DNA of 64,000 nucleotides, taken from positions 25,661,405 to 25,725,404 of the forward strand of contig NC_060901.1 in assembly GCF_014805685.1 (NCBI RefSeq), written 5' to 3'. Positions within the stretch are counted from its first letter, which is position 1, and every line of letters starts with the position of its first letter. Below the pieces are notes generated by a model. The model was not told the DNA's origin, made no database searches, and worked only from the letters and a program-made list of their open reading frames with translations. The position numbers and the translations under genes are program-made. This document shows positions 1-15,333 of the stretch, piece after piece. This DNA is from Silurus meridionalis (taxonomy: Eukaryota > Chordata > Actinopteri > Siluriformes > Siluridae).

Positions 1-129
1 CATTGTTTTATCTGTATTTGTGATTATGATTATATATTATTTGTGTTTGTGTTTTGACCCACATTCACATCTGATTATGAATCCTGGATTAATCCTGGAT
101 TAATGGATCAAATATTTCTCTCCTTGCAG

Positions 130-942
130 AGGCCCCAAAAAGACCTTCACCATCCACAACAACAATCCAAGCCACTGTTAAACCAGGTACTAAACACCAC
201 TGTAATAGAAAGTGTTTCTTGGCGCTGGGAATTTCTACATATTAGAGCTCAAACACTAAATTTGAAAAAAAAACAACTTATTTTTGTCATTTAGTTTTTG
301 TCTCAGCTACAAAACCAGGCCTGGTGACCAAAAGATACACAAATCCACATTCTGAAACATCTGAAAGAGGTAATGATTGATTGATCTTCATTTCTTTGTG
401 TCTTGTGTTTGAATAATGTTTCAAGGAAATGAAACGACTTCTAAATATCCAAAAACAATCCAGATGTTTTAAAGAAGTGTGGAACCATTGAAAAATGTGT
501 ACCCATTGTATGAAAATGAAAAATATTTTAACTATATAGCATTTCATTCCATTCAGATTTTTCTAGGCTATTAATCCTAATTTAAGTTGCACATATCAAC
601 CTGATCTTCATTTACACTTTCCATTATTGTTTCCTTTAAGTAGAACATTCAGTGTAATACAGTGTAAACAGTAATAATGTTCTGGCAGATTCTGAGTCTC
701 TTCCCTTCGTCCCCTTCGCCTTGGTGACTGTGATCTTTCTACACATTATCGTGGCGGTGGTTTACTGCACCAACAGAAAGAAAGGTACACACTTTCAACG
801 TCTTGTAATTTTACTACTCTGTGCAAATTTATCCTCCACTTACACAATTTTATCTTCATGAACTTGTTTATTTTTCCATCCAGCTCCTAATACAGTTAAT
901 TACAGCAGAGGTGATGGAAATGGAACAGTGAGTCTACAGTAA
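130..942 (+). CDS. Gene 1 (3' part): Ig-superfamily receptor, short-tail class
   Basis: This is the back end of a membrane receptor whose Ig exons lie left of the window. Exons, all phase 1: stalk 130-186 ([20 protein letters not shown]), second stalk 307-369 (TKPGLVTKRYTNP..), TM 689-784 and last exon 884-942, stop TAA at 940-942. The TM exon gives a hydrophobic stretch around [18 protein letters not shown], followed by the stop-transfer residues TNRKK. The tail (PNTVNYSRGDGNGTVSLQ) has one tyrosine but no ITIM and no ITAM. A histidine is the only polar ionisable residue within the membrane segment, so pairing with a charged adaptor is not obvious. The same four exons recur in genes 3, 5 and 6, which confirms the splice sites. 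No lesion is visible in the part present. Confidence 0.8.
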
Positions 943-1222
943 AGAAGAACATCAACAGAAGAACACACATGTAACAGCAGTGACAGTCTTACACACCTGA
1001 TTAACAGACCAGAGAGCAACTTGTTACAATACTTGTCCACTTTATGCATGCTATTTCATTCTATTTAATGCTAAATATTACAGTATTTAACCCTACTATA
1101 CAATCTATTGTATACACATCCGTTTTTCTCTTTTCTTTATGTAGTTAAAAGAACATAAGAATGCAGCTTGTCATATTACTAAGGACCATAACATGGTCAA
1201 TTCTTCTCATCTCTGTTAAATA
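943..1222. other. 3' flank of gene 1
   Basis: No coding signal is visible. The first bases after the stop (AGAAGA.. CAACAGAAGA.. ACAGCAG..) resemble the 3' UTRs of genes 3, 5 and 6. The stretch ends at the TA dinucleotide used as target by the next element. Confidence 0.5.
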
Positions 1223-2202
1223 CAGTAAAACCCGGTTATGTTAAGTGTTGAGATATCCGATGATCTAGATAAACGAAAACCAATATGTCGGCAATATATT
1301 AACGTGCTTGAAATTTCTTTATGTACATGATGTGCGTTATTAAATGAGTGTGCATGTGTTTTTTAGAGTTTTTTTTACGCAACAGCGTTGCCGCAATTTG
1401 TTTGATGAAGGCATGCTATAAAAATGTACATACATGTTTGTTAACAACAAAAGGCATAAGAAAACCTGTAATGCGGATAAGGAGGCGGAAGCCAAAGTAA
1501 ACGCAAACAAAGTTTATTGAGAATATTAAGGAGATAATCCACCAATACTTGTAGCGAAGCAGTAATATCCAGTGGTGCGCTCCGGGAGCGCGGTCCACGA
1601 AGTTCTGTGAAAGCAGAGACAGTTCGTGTAGAGAATCCACGAATCGGCGCTATGGAAAGTGCAGTGCTGGGCAGCAACGAATAAACGTGGTGCAGACAGC
1701 ATGAACATGGAAAACAGCAGGATCGGGGTAATCCGGGGTGCCATTGAGAGAATGCGGAGTCCGAGAAGAAGGGTACGTAGCGGGATACGTGATTACACAG
1801 ACCGCCATGAACCAACACATATGATCATGCACAAACAATAACGGACCGCGAGTGTGTGGAGGTGAGGGGCTTAAATAGGAGATAGGATGAGTGAGTGAAT
1901 AAGAGTCAGGTGTGAGATCAGCATGACTGCGACAAGCTCGCCCGCATGGGAGAAGAGGCAGGGTGCTTCGTGGAATGCCGCTGCCAAAGGGGGGCGTGGC
2001 AGGGGGATTCCTGACATAACCAACGATGAGTGGCAAATTTGGCCCTCTTTTGTGCTCGAGATATTAGGGTTCGGTGACATAAAGGAATCAACATAACCGA
2101 TTAAAAAATGCTAAGACAAAGCGAGAATTTGGTGGTTCCAATTTAAAAACGTCGACTTAATAGGGTTGGCGAGTTAACCGAGGTCGAGATAAGTGGGTTC
2201 CA

Positions 2203-2205
<3 letters not shown>
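1223..2205. mobile_element. Tigger/pogo-like DNA transposon with TA target
   Basis: The left end begins CAGTAAAACCCGGTTATGTT. The right end, read on the minus strand, begins CAGTGGAACCCACTTATCTC, so the two ends are imperfect inverted repeats. Both are flanked by TA (1221-1222 and 2206-2207), the target of Tc1/mariner-Tigger elements. No transposase is recognisable, so it is non-autonomous or gutted. A solo LTR sits inside it at 1467-2016. Confidence 0.65.
1467..2016. mobile_element. Solo LTR nested in the Tigger-like element
   Basis: The segment starts TGTAATGCGG and ends TTCCTGACA (TG..CA ends). The flanks are AAACC and TAACC, a 4-of-5 match to a target duplication. Inside it shares collinear patches with the LTR at 17497-17852 (for example GTAATATC..GTGGTGCGCTC, GGTAATCCG.GGT and GAATAAGAG..). 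No internal retroviral coding region is present. The boundaries are less secure than for the other two LTRs. Confidence 0.55.

Positions 2206-2277
<72 letters not shown>
2206..2277. repeat. (TA)n microsatellite
   Basis: An uninterrupted AT tract begins at the right-hand TA target of the Tigger-like element. Confidence 0.95.
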
Positions 2278-2279
<2 letters not shown>

Positions 2280-2509
2280 ATATATTACGAAGTCTATCGG
2301 TGCTCATTATGTCATACACGATCATAGATGCAAAATTTCTAGAAGTTGCAAGGAAGAAAAAGGCTTTTTGTGGGCTTGTTTAATAGTTTGATAGTTTATT
2401 GCCATTATATGATTTATAACGTCAGTATTGAGCGAGTAGCCCAACTGTTAAAAAAAAAAGAGTAAGAAACTTCCTCTATTCTATGGTTAAGGTCATGCTG
2501 CTAAATCTC
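2278..2509. other. Upstream flank of gene 2 leader
   Basis: This is the familiar leader-B upstream sequence, including the AAGAAACTTCCTC block at about 2464 that recurs before the B leaders at 23938, 31006, 39750, 50268 and 60289. No leader-A exon is seen here, unlike most other units. Confidence 0.6.
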
Positions 2510-2520
2510 CACTTCCTGTG
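2510..2520 (-). promoter_or_regulatory. ETS/PU.1-type site before gene 2 leader B
   Basis: CACTTCCTGTG reads CACAGGAAGTG on the minus strand, a canonical ETS-family site. It lies 131 bp before the ATG. A TATA-like CTATAAGG follows at about 2544, so transcription probably starts some 80 bp before the ATG. Confidence 0.55.
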
Positions 2521-2651
2521 TAAAATGTGTGTGTAATTGTGATCTATAAGGTGTGTTCATTATGATCAGACGCAGTGCAGCAATCAGTCAGTGTGTGTTC
2601 AGCTCTAATACAGTCTTTGGATTAATGTGTGGGTTCTGGTCCTCAGTAAGA

Positions 2652-6415
<3,764 letters not shown>

Positions 6416-7359
6416 TTATTATAGAAATAATAATAAAAACTGAACTGAAAAACCTGACAGATGAAATCAGTTATTACAGCTGTCAGGTTTTTCATTTCAC
6501 ATTTGTGTCTGTATGTCTACAACTGTATACCATCTAACATGAGAAAAACTTTTTTTTAATCAGTTTTATTTGATATATAATATTAGGGTACCAGTATATG
6601 TTGTAATAATAATTATTATTATAAAAAAGCTTTTTGCAATGTATAACATATACATTAATATTTAATATATTGTGCATTTCATGACTTATGATATTTAGTT
6701 TTTGTAACATTTTGCATGTATTTAAACATTAAAAGCAGTAGTCTTTAAAAAGTCTTTTCCATTTTTTTTAAATAAGGTTTTATTTTAACTGTTCAATGTT
6801 GAGAAACTTTATTTGAATAATATTTAATAAATAAACTAAAACTTCACTGACTTGACTGATTTTATGTGTGCAGATGTGTACAAACATCATAAGACAGTAT
6901 AAGAGTGTATGTGTGTGTATGTTTGGGAGGGATGACGGGTGTCGGTTTAGTCTTTAAACACTGAGTAACCTGATGAATTGGAGAAGACACAATTATCCAG
7001 TCTTGACTTGAAAATCTGAATATTTCCTTTTACCAGATGACTGAAGGGTAAAATGGTTTGTATGAGGGGTAAATGGAGTATTTGAGATTTCTAATAAAGG
7101 ATTGGTTCTGAATTTGAATTTGATCAGACTTTCAGTGTGTAATGATGACTCAGCAATTTATCAACATAAAATCTGATTTGAAACAGGCTTTCTGAGATTT
7201 TACCTGAACAGTTGTATACAATAATAAATGCACTAATCACATTATAAATTAATAAGAGCCTTTAAATATATAAAATCTAATAGTTTAACAGCAAAATGTT
7301 ATTAAAAAAAATATTGAATTGTGTGGTTTTACGTGAGAAATGTGTGAAAATTATTTTCA

Positions 7360-7947
7360 CCAGCAGAGGGCAGAAGAGGTGAGTAGGTTAAATTTTGCTG
7401 CATTTTTTGGTTTATTATTAAAAAAAAAAAAAACATTTGCTGAGAAATGTCTAAAAATAAATAAGTAAATGCAGAAATAAATGCAAAAATTATATATACA
7501 TACATTTTGGTCAGTTTTTATATTTATTTATTTGTTTATTTATTCCTACATTTTATTCTCTATTTATGTATACATATATTCATGTTTTTTTGTATTTTTT
7601 CATTCATTCATTTCTGTATTCTGGGTCAGTATGTATTAATAAAGTAGGTCCTAATGTCATTTTAGAGCAGGATTGTTCAACAAAAACAGAAATAAGTAAG
7701 TAAATGAGAAATTGGGAAGAAATACCTAATACCAGTTAGAGATAATTGTTAAAAAAGTTTTGAATGTTTATTATTTGTTTGAGGTTATTTTGTGCAGAAG
7801 GCACACGGTTTCCATCATGTAAGAGTGACCTCTGCTGGTAGAGAATGAAAAGGTGCATTTACAATCTAATAGTTTAACATAATAAAATACATTTGCTTAA
7901 TTACAGGTGGGAATTGTATCAACCGTATTTCCACCAGCAGAGGGCGG
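7360..7947 (+). promoter_or_regulatory. CTCF-like motif pair, 3' of gene 2 (copy 1)
   Basis: CCAGCAGAGGGCAG lies at 7360-7373 and CCAGCAGAGGGCGG at 7934-7947. The first fits the vertebrate CTCF core pattern at every position. They are 574 bp apart in the same orientation. A reverse-oriented near-match (CCTCTGCTGG) lies between them near 7829. Confidence 0.5.
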
Positions 7948-8235
7948 AAATGGTCAGTAAATTAATTTTGGCTGGCTTTGTTTTCTTTAAATAAAAATTA
8001 GAATACTGTAGTTTGCTGAGAAATATAGAATGTTTTAACATAATTATAAATAAGTAAATGCAAAATAAATAGAAAAATAAATAAAAATTAATTTTTCAAA
8101 GTTTTTACCTTTGTCTTTTTATCTGTTTATATATTTATTTGTTTATTTGTTTATTTATTTCACATTTCTTCATTAATTTGTATAATTTTTTTACTTCGGG
8201 CCAGTATGCCCTAATAAGTTAAAACTGACCTAACC

Positions 8236-8508
8236 TCATTCTAAAGCAGAATTGGTCAACAAAATGAGAAATACGTGAGAAAATTTGACAATGGAAAGAA
8301 ATATCTGATGGCAATCAGCTGCGTCAACGCTATGGGAGCAGTGTCCAATCATGCCACACTGACCAGACCCTGCCGAAAGAGTGAGGGCCTCGGCACCAGC
8401 ATGCAGGACAGAGGAGCCCGGGGTGGCTCCGAGGTCGAGGCCATAGAACCTGACAAAGGTCAGCGGGGTGGACCAACCCGCAGCGTCACAGACGTCCCGG
8501 AGTGACAC
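8236..8508 (-). pseudogene. DIRS-like tyrosine recombinase, C-terminal fragment
   Basis: The minus-strand frame contains SLRDVCDAAGWSTPLTFVRFYGLDLGA. The AAxW..TFxRFY block, with its catalytic tyrosine, is typical of the C-terminus of recombinases in fish DIRS-like retrotransposons. Only this end is preserved in copy 1 of the tandem duplication. The rest of the element follows copy 2. Confidence 0.6.
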
Positions 8509-9051
8509 TCATGTGGACCCGGCCGCAGAGGACCGGGGACCAGGAGAGAACCGGGGACCAGGACTCGCAGCCGAACAACTGCACTGACCACCTCCAAGGA
8601 CTCGTCCTGTGGAGATAAGCACCCAGTGCTCACACTGGACACAGCCGGGTCTTGTAACCCCTGGTCGGGGGCTATAACAGAGGAGGGCAGAATGCCTGTA
8701 ACACGACACAACTCCAGGTGGGACGAGGCAACTGCCAAGTCCCAGACAGGCACTCAGTCGTGTCCCGGGCCACAGCCTCCGGTGCCGCGGAGGAAACGTG
8801 TCACCAATGGGACCTACCCAGCAAACACGGAAACCCTCCGGGTCGAAGGGGTTAACCCTGCGGCAAACTGTACCTGCAAAAACAACAGAACTGAACCGAC
8901 CGGGCAGTCATCTGGGCCCAAGTCATGGTGCTCACACCGTGGCGTGAACAGTCGCCATCGTGCGGCGTCGACCTCCTCATGGAGGAGCTCTGGAGTGGAG
9001 AAGGGCCTCTACTACCTCGGTAGAGAACAGCCGTTACAAACCGTGCCCCTC

Positions 9052-11421
9052 ATGACTTATGATATTTAGTTTTGTAACATTTTGCATGTATTTAAACATT
9101 AAAAGCAGTAGTCTTTAAAAAGTCTTTTCCATTTTTTTTAAATAAGGTTTTATTTTAACTGTTCAATGTTGAGAAACTTTATTTGAATAATATTTAATAA
9201 ATAAACTAAAACTTCACTGACTTGACTGATTTTATGTGTGCAGATGTGTACAAACATCATAAGACAGTATAAGAGTGTATGTGTGTGTATGTTTGGGAGG
9301 GATGACGGTGTCGGTTTAGTCTTTAAACACTGAGTAACCTGATGAATTGGAGAAGACACAATTATCCAGTCTTGACTTGAAAATCTGAATATTTCCTTTT
9401 ACCAGATGACTGAAGGGTAAAATGGTTTGTATGAGGGGTAAATGGAGTATTTGAGATTTCTAATAAACGTTTGGTTCTGAATTTGAATTTGATCAGACTT
9501 TCAGTGTGTAATGATGACTCAGCAATTTATCAACATAAAATCTGATTTGAAACAGGCTTTCTGAGATTTTACCTGAACAGTTGTATACAATAATAAATGC
9601 ACTAATCACATTATAAATTAATAAGAGCCTCTAAATATATAAAATCTAATAGTTTAACAGCAAAATGTTATAAAAAAAAATATTGAATTGTGTTTGGTTT
9701 TACGTGAGAAATGTGTGAAAATTATTTTCACCAGCAGAGGGCAGAAGAGGTGAGTAGGTTAAATTTTGCTGCATTTTTTGGTTTATTATTAAAAAAAAAA
9801 AAACCCATTTGCTGAGAAATGTCTAAAAATAAATAAGTAAATGCAGAAATAAATGCAAAAATTATATATACATACATTTTGGTCAGTTTTTTTATTTATT
9901 TATTTGTTTATTTATTCCTACATTTTTTTTCTCTATTTATGTATACATATATTCATGTTTTTTTGTATTTTTTCATTCATTCATTTCTGTATTCTGGGTC
10001 AGTATGTATTAATAAAGTAGGTCCTAATGTCATTTTAGAGCAGGATTGTTCAACAAAAACAGAAATAAGTAAGTAAATGAGAAATTGGGAAGAAATACCT
10101 AATACCAGTTAGAGATAATTGTTAAAAAAGTTTTGAATGTTTATTATTTGTTTGAGGTTATTTTGTGCAGAAGGCACACGGTTTCCATCATGTAAGAGTG
10201 ACCTCTGCTGGTAGAGAATGAAAAGGTGTATTTACAATCTAATAGTTTAACATAATAAAATACATTTGCTTAATTACAGGTGGGAATTGTATCAACCGTA
10301 TTTCCACCAGCAGAGGGCGGAAATGGTCAGTAAATTAATTTTGGCTGGCTTTGTTTTCTTTAAATAAAAAAATTAGAATACTGTAGTTTGCTGAGAAATA
10401 TAGAATGTTTTTAACATAATTATAAATAAGTAAATGCAAAAATAAATAAAAAATAAATAAAAAATTAATTTTTCAAAGTTTTTACCTTTGTCTTTTTATC
10501 TGTTTATATATTTATTTGTTTATTTGTTTATTTATTTCACATTTCTTCATTAATTTGTATAATTTCTTTACTTCGGGCCAGTATGCCCTAATAAGTTAAA
10601 ACTGACCTAACCTCATTCTAAAGCAGAATTGGTCAACAAAATGAGAAATACGTGAGAAAATTTGACAATGGAAAGAAATATCTGATGGCAATCAGCTGCG
10701 TCGAAACGCTATGGGAACGAGTGTCCAATCATGCCACACTGACCAGACCCTGCCGAAGAGTGAGGGCCTCGGCACCAGCATGCAGGACAGAGGAGCCGGG
10801 GTGGCTCGAGGTCGAGGCCATAGAACCTGACAAAGGTCAGCGGGTGGACCAACCCGCAGCGTCACAGACGTCCCGGAGTGACACTCATGTGGACCCGGCC
10901 GCAGAGGACCGGGGACCAGGAGAGAACCGGGACCAGGACTCGCAGCCGAACAACTGCACTGACCACCTCAAGGACTCGTCCTGTGGAGATAAGCACCCAG
11001 TGCTCACACTGGACACAGCCGGTCTTGTAACCCCTGGTCGGGGCTATAACAGAGGAGGGCAGAATGCCTGTAACACGACACAACTCCAGGTGGGACGAGG
11101 CAACTGCCAAGTCCCAGACAGGCACTCAGTCGTGTCCCGGGCCACAGCCTCCGGTGCCGCGGAGGAAGCAGCGTCAACAATCGGACCTACCCAGCAACAC
11201 GGAAACCCTCCGGGTCGAAGGGTTAACCCTGCGGCAAACTGTACCTGCAAAACAACAGAACTGAACCGACCGGGCAGTCATCTGGGCCCAAGTCATGGTG
11301 CTCACACCGTGGCGTGAACAGTCGCCATCGTGCGGCGTCGACCTCCTCATGGAGGAGCTCTGGAGTGGAGAAGGGCCTCTACTACCTCGGTAGAGAACAG
11401 CCGTTACAAACCGTGCCCCTC
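9052..11421. repeat. Tandem duplication, copy 2 (2.37 kb)
   Basis: A near-identical repeat of 6681-9051. Unlike copy 1 it continues without a break into the rest of the DIRS-like element, so copy 1 is probably the derived, truncated one. Confidence 0.9.
9731..10320 (+). promoter_or_regulatory. CTCF-like motif pair, copy 2
   Basis: CCAGCAGAGGGCAG at 9731-9744 and CCAGCAGAGGGCGG at 10307-10320, 576 bp apart. They were duplicated together with the 2.37-kb unit. Confidence 0.5.
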
Positions 11422-11613
11422 AGGGGCCACAGTCTCCACAACACCGGGCGGGGTGAACCAGGGTTCTGCCCACCAACAAGGTGCTACCGGAGGAGACAGA
11501 CTCCCTACCGGCGAACCTATCCCAGAACTCCCGAGCAGCGCAATCGGGAAAGGCGACAGGCGTAGCCTCGGCCAAGACCGTCCCGGCAGCCACTGTCTCG
11601 ACAGGGTGTCTGC

Positions 11614-12432
11614 TCAGACATCCAACCGTCCGGGATGTAACGGCTCTAAATGAGAGGAGTTCGTCCGGGACCACAAGAGACCTCCTCGCCCGTTGCTCGC
11701 AAGGGCGAGACCGAGGTCCCCAGGTGGTCGATGTGCGAGACCACCGCGGTATTGTCGGCGGACCAACACATAGCGATCTCTAAGGACTGGGAGGAAGTGT
11801 TGTAACCCCAACAACACTGCCAGCACCTCCCGGCAACCTATGTGCCACAAGAGGCGGGCGCTCCACAGACCCTGGGCGGAGTGGCCACTCATGACCGCTC
11901 CCCACCCCGTGATGGGAGCGTCCGTCGTTAGCATTACGCGACAACAAGGAGTCCCTAAAACGGGGCCTCGGGACAGAACGTAAGGTTCTACCATGCAACC
12001 AAGGCTCAAACGGCACACCGTGAGCCCTTGATGTGATGATACAGACTCCCTCAGGGGGAGAACCCTTGTGCCCCGGAGCCACCACTGGAGGGGCCACATG
12101 CGGACGCTGCCGACATGAGACCCAGCAGCCTCTGGAACTGCCTCACAGTGACTAGGCGGCCTGCCCCAACCCTCCTGACTGCAGTGAGGATGACTACAAA
12201 CCTGGCGGGAGACAACCGTGCCCGCAACTCGGCCGAGTCCCACACCACGCCGGGAAAGTGGCCCTCTGCGCTGGGAAAAGTACACACTACCCGGCGTCTC
12301 AGTCCGAACCCAGGTACCTTCATGCAGGCGGGAACAGCACCTCAATGCCAAACTCACCAGGTGCTCCAACGAGCCACCATCAACCAATCGCTGATATAAT
12401 ACAGAATGCAGATGCCCATCCGCAGCAATCAT
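11614..12432 (-). pseudogene. DIRS-like RNase H region
   Basis: The open frame carries LTTDAPITGWGAVMSGHSA, followed by LAVLLGLQHFLPVLRDRYVLV. This is the RNase H fold of fish DIRS-like polyproteins, with the first catalytic Asp in TTDA. The usual DNTAVV block reads RRQYRGG, which points to a small indel. The frame is open for 272 codons but is only part of a polyprotein. Confidence 0.6.
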
Positions 12433-12779
12433 ACGGGCGGAATACGGGGAGCAAACCGCTGGAGAAGCTGCGCCCTGAACACGACGGGTGGCAACACTCT
12501 CTCACCGCCCCATTGGAGACACATTGCAGGAAACGCACATCCAGCTCACTGGTGCGCGCTGCTTCTACCACACGACCGGCCAAGCTAATCCAGCTCGGAC
12601 CCGGCCTGTGCCACGACCTCAAGGAGCTCCATATACAGCACAGGCTGTGAGGAGTCCGCAGGCTCGCCAGCATCCACCAGCTCATCCTCCTCGGAGAGAG
12701 AGACATGTAATGCTGCGCCGCCCGCACCGGGAGAAGAAGCAGCCGCCAGGCATGCTTCCCCTAATCTCCCGAAATTTAT

Positions 12780-13310
12780 TCCACCTCGGAGGAAGAAATA
12801 CGGAGCACCGCGTCACACACACCGGGAAAAGAACCGATACCAAACGAGCGCTCTCCCCGGGGAACGGGAGCTCGGCTAGCAGCCGGGAGCGAATGGCCAC
12901 ACGGCTAAAAGCTAACAGCCGATACCATCCAGAGCCAAAGCCTCGGGGGAGAGCGCTCACCTCGGAGAGCGCTCTCTGAAATTCTCCCACCTTGGAGGAA
13001 GAATTCGGAGCACCGCGAACGCACTGGGGGAAGAACCGTTTCCAAACGAGCGCAATCCCCGGGGGACGGGAGCTCGGATAGCAGCCGGGAGCGCATAGCC
13101 ACATGGCTAAATGCTAACAGCCGATACCATCGAGAGCCAAAGCCGCGAGGAAGAAAATTCACCCACCTCGGAGGAAGAATACGGAGCACCGCGAACGCAC
13201 TGGGGGAAGAACCGTTTCCAAACGAGCGCAATCCCGGGGCGGGAGCTCGGATAGCAGCCGGAGCGCATAGCCACATGGCTAAATGCTAACAACCGATACC
13301 CTCGAGCCGA
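12780..13310. repeat. Tandem repeat of about 180-200 bp, three copies, inside the DIRS-like element
   Basis: Markers such as GAACCGTTTCCAAACGAGCG recur at about 12831 (variant), 13033 and 13212. Other shared markers are the GGAGCTCGG(C/A)TAGCAGCCGG block and the CCACATGGCTAAA(T/A)GCTAAC block. Confidence 0.75.
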
Positions 13311-13639
13311 CTAAGCACGCTCCTAAGCTAAGCAAACAACACATCGGCTGCGTGTCACCCCCCCGAAATGAATCGGGGCCAGCAGGAGACACGCAGACGG
13401 AATTTTGCCTGCATATAAGCTCATGACTGCACAGATAACACACTCAAAGCGCTTACCTGAACGAGCAGAAGCTAATGTCGCTACCACCGCACAGCCATCT
13501 TGTAGCTTCCTGGTTTACGCGACGTCGCCTGTCTATGACGTCACGGCTTGCCTATTGGTTATATTTCACACGTGGTTCAGAGCGTGGTCACGCAGGGGCG
13601 TTCCCATAGCGTTTCGACGCAGCTCGAGTTCCTGAAGGG

Positions 13640-14785
13640 GAACTGTAAATAAAATGCTTTTTATTTTTAATATTTGTTTGAGGAAGCCTCTTCACTGCCT
13701 GATCCCCAGAAAGTTCAGTATCCATTTTGTACCTCCCAAAGGGAGGTTTGAGGTTGGGCCTGCACCCACCGAACATCCCCATAAGAGCAGCGTGGGAGGT
13801 ACCACTGAAACGCCACCTGTTTATTGCGCTTCTAAAACCTCTCGACCACCATGTTTATGAAATCGACGAAGAGGCCAGAAGGAGCCAGTGGGGCATCCAG
13901 CAGGACATTTCCAACAGAGTGTGCCACAGCTGCCTTTCCGTGGAAACCATGGCGGCCATATACAAGTCAATGGCTCTAGCGATCTCTTCTGTGGCACTGA
14001 GTTCCAGATCCGCGCTTGCGGCAGAGCTCATGAAATTGGCCGCCAGGAGCACCTTCCACATCTAGCTCATTTAGTAGGGACCCAGCAGCTTGACCTGCCG
14101 AGGCACAAACCTTACCCACGAGTGCCGATGTATTATGCAGGGGCTTCATAGGTAATATCGAGGTCTTAATGCAAGAGGCGTTCACGGGGGAGAGCTGGCT
14201 ACATCGGTGTCACAGAGCGCGACCCCCTGCTTCGGAGGAAGAGAGGCGGAGCTGCATGCACTCATCACAGGAGTAAGAAACCACCAAAAGGCATGATTCT
14301 GAAGCATGCGAACAAGTGCTGGACCAAGCAGGTGAGGTTGAAGATAGGGACAAGCCTGTCTCAAGAGCCTTTGCAAGGTCCATCTGCGAACCCCATAAAC
14401 TAGCTTGACATTCTGCCTTGGCAAAAGCGGGGCCAGAACCACAAGGAATAAGGGCACTCAGAAGCGGAGCGAGTGCAGAGACTTACAACCACAATGCTCG
14501 CAGTCGGCTTCCTCGAGAACCGACTTGGTGTGCTCCACTCCAAAGCAAGCCACAAACAAGCTGGAAAGTGTGTTTGACTTTCCTGCTTGCTTTCATTTCC
14601 TAAAGGAAGCTAAAGGCACTGGCACTGGCTTCACTCCATGTGCATTTTATACTTCCTGGTTGTGACGTCACCCTGCTGGTGACGGCCAGCGTCCAATTTT
14701 AGACTGATTGCACACATTATTTCAGAGCGTGCACAACGCGGGTACGTTAAAAAGCATTTCGATGCAGCTCGAGTTCCTAAAATGG
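13640..14785 (-). mobile_element. Second DIRS-like fragment (gag region plus terminus)
   Basis: It ends at 14757-14777 in ATTTCGATGCAGCTCGAGTT, the same terminal word as the end of the first element. The interior reads gag-like on the minus strand. No RT or recombinase is present. Confidence 0.6.
13855..14185 (-). pseudogene. DIRS-like gag remnant
   Basis: Minus-strand frames read LVGKVCASAGQAAGSL and then, in another frame, ATEEIARAIDLYMAAMVSTERQLW. Both match the pattern of the gag-like protein of fish DIRS elements (AYASAGQAAS.. then RSMAxxVxxERHLW). At least one frameshift separates the two parts. Confidence 0.5.
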
Positions 14786-15043
14786 AAATAAGGGTTCCAT
14801 CATGTGAGAGTGACCTCTGCTGGAAGAGAACAGAAATGCCCTAAATACTAATCACATAAATGTAAAGGTAACACACAAAACAAAACAAAAAAACTCTATA
14901 TTGGGTTCTATTTATGTTCTGATTTGATATTAAATGTCTCATTTATTTCTTATTTTGTTATTTCGTTTAGTGCAGTATTGTGCTTTTGGCCTACATTGTA
15001 TTTGACATATTTTTAATTGGTCAGTGACATAATGCTAAGTTTG

Positions 15044-15069
15044 GACTTCCTGTGGTTGTGCTTCCTGTG
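15044..15069 (-). promoter_or_regulatory. Double ETS-type sites before gene 3 leader A
   Basis: ACTTCCTGTG at 15044-15053 and the weaker GCTTCCTGTG at 15060-15069, about 150-165 bp before the leader-A ATG. Confidence 0.5.
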
Positions 15070-15217
15070 AAGGTGTGAAGAAGGTAAAGAAGGAAACTTG
15101 CAATGTGAGATCTATAGAGCGTTTATTATGATTAGACACGTGCAGCAGTCAGTCAGTGTGTGTTTAGCTGTAGTTCTCTCTTTGGATTAATGTGTTGGTT
15201 TAAAGTTCAAATTAACA

Positions 15218-15269
15218 ATGCAGCTCTGCTTTTTTCTTCTCCTCATACAGCTTCAATTCACCAAAGGTG

Positions 15270-15333
<64 letters not shown>

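Larger units (their letters stand above)
6681..9051. repeat. Tandem duplication, copy 1 (2.37 kb)
   Basis: The unit starts at ATGACTTATGATATTTAG and ends at ..CCGTGCCCCTC, where the second copy starts with the same words at 9052. It holds the 3' flank of gene 2, the CTCF-like pair 7360/7934 and the end of a DIRS-like element. The copies differ mainly by one-base indels and a few substitutions. Confidence 0.9.
10695..13623 (-). mobile_element. DIRS-like retrotransposon with inverted terminal repeats
   Basis: A 25-bp sequence beginning GCTGCGTCGAAACGCTATGG at 10695 is repeated exactly in inverted orientation at 13599-13623. DIRS elements characteristically end in inverted repeats. On the minus strand the order is an upstream GC-rich region with tandem repeats, an RNase H region, then recombinase remnants next to the left repeat. 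The usual RT block is not recognisable, so it is internally deleted as well as frameshifted. CpG-rich, high-GC composition sets it off sharply from the AT-rich surroundings. Confidence 0.65.

Noticed and set aside
884..942. ITAM or ITIM in the short tail
   Set aside because: The only tyrosine (TVNYSRG, or VHY/VQY in siblings) has Gly or Arg where Leu, Ile or Val would be needed at +3.
1441..2036. Several overlapping 70-130-codon frames on both strands
   Set aside because: They fall inside a GC-richer solo LTR, overlap one another in all frames and resemble no protein.
8626..9069. 147-codon plus-strand frame in the GC-rich block
   Set aside because: It is antisense to the DIRS-like recombinase region and is broken differently in the second copy of the duplication (10652-11317), so it is not conserved as protein.
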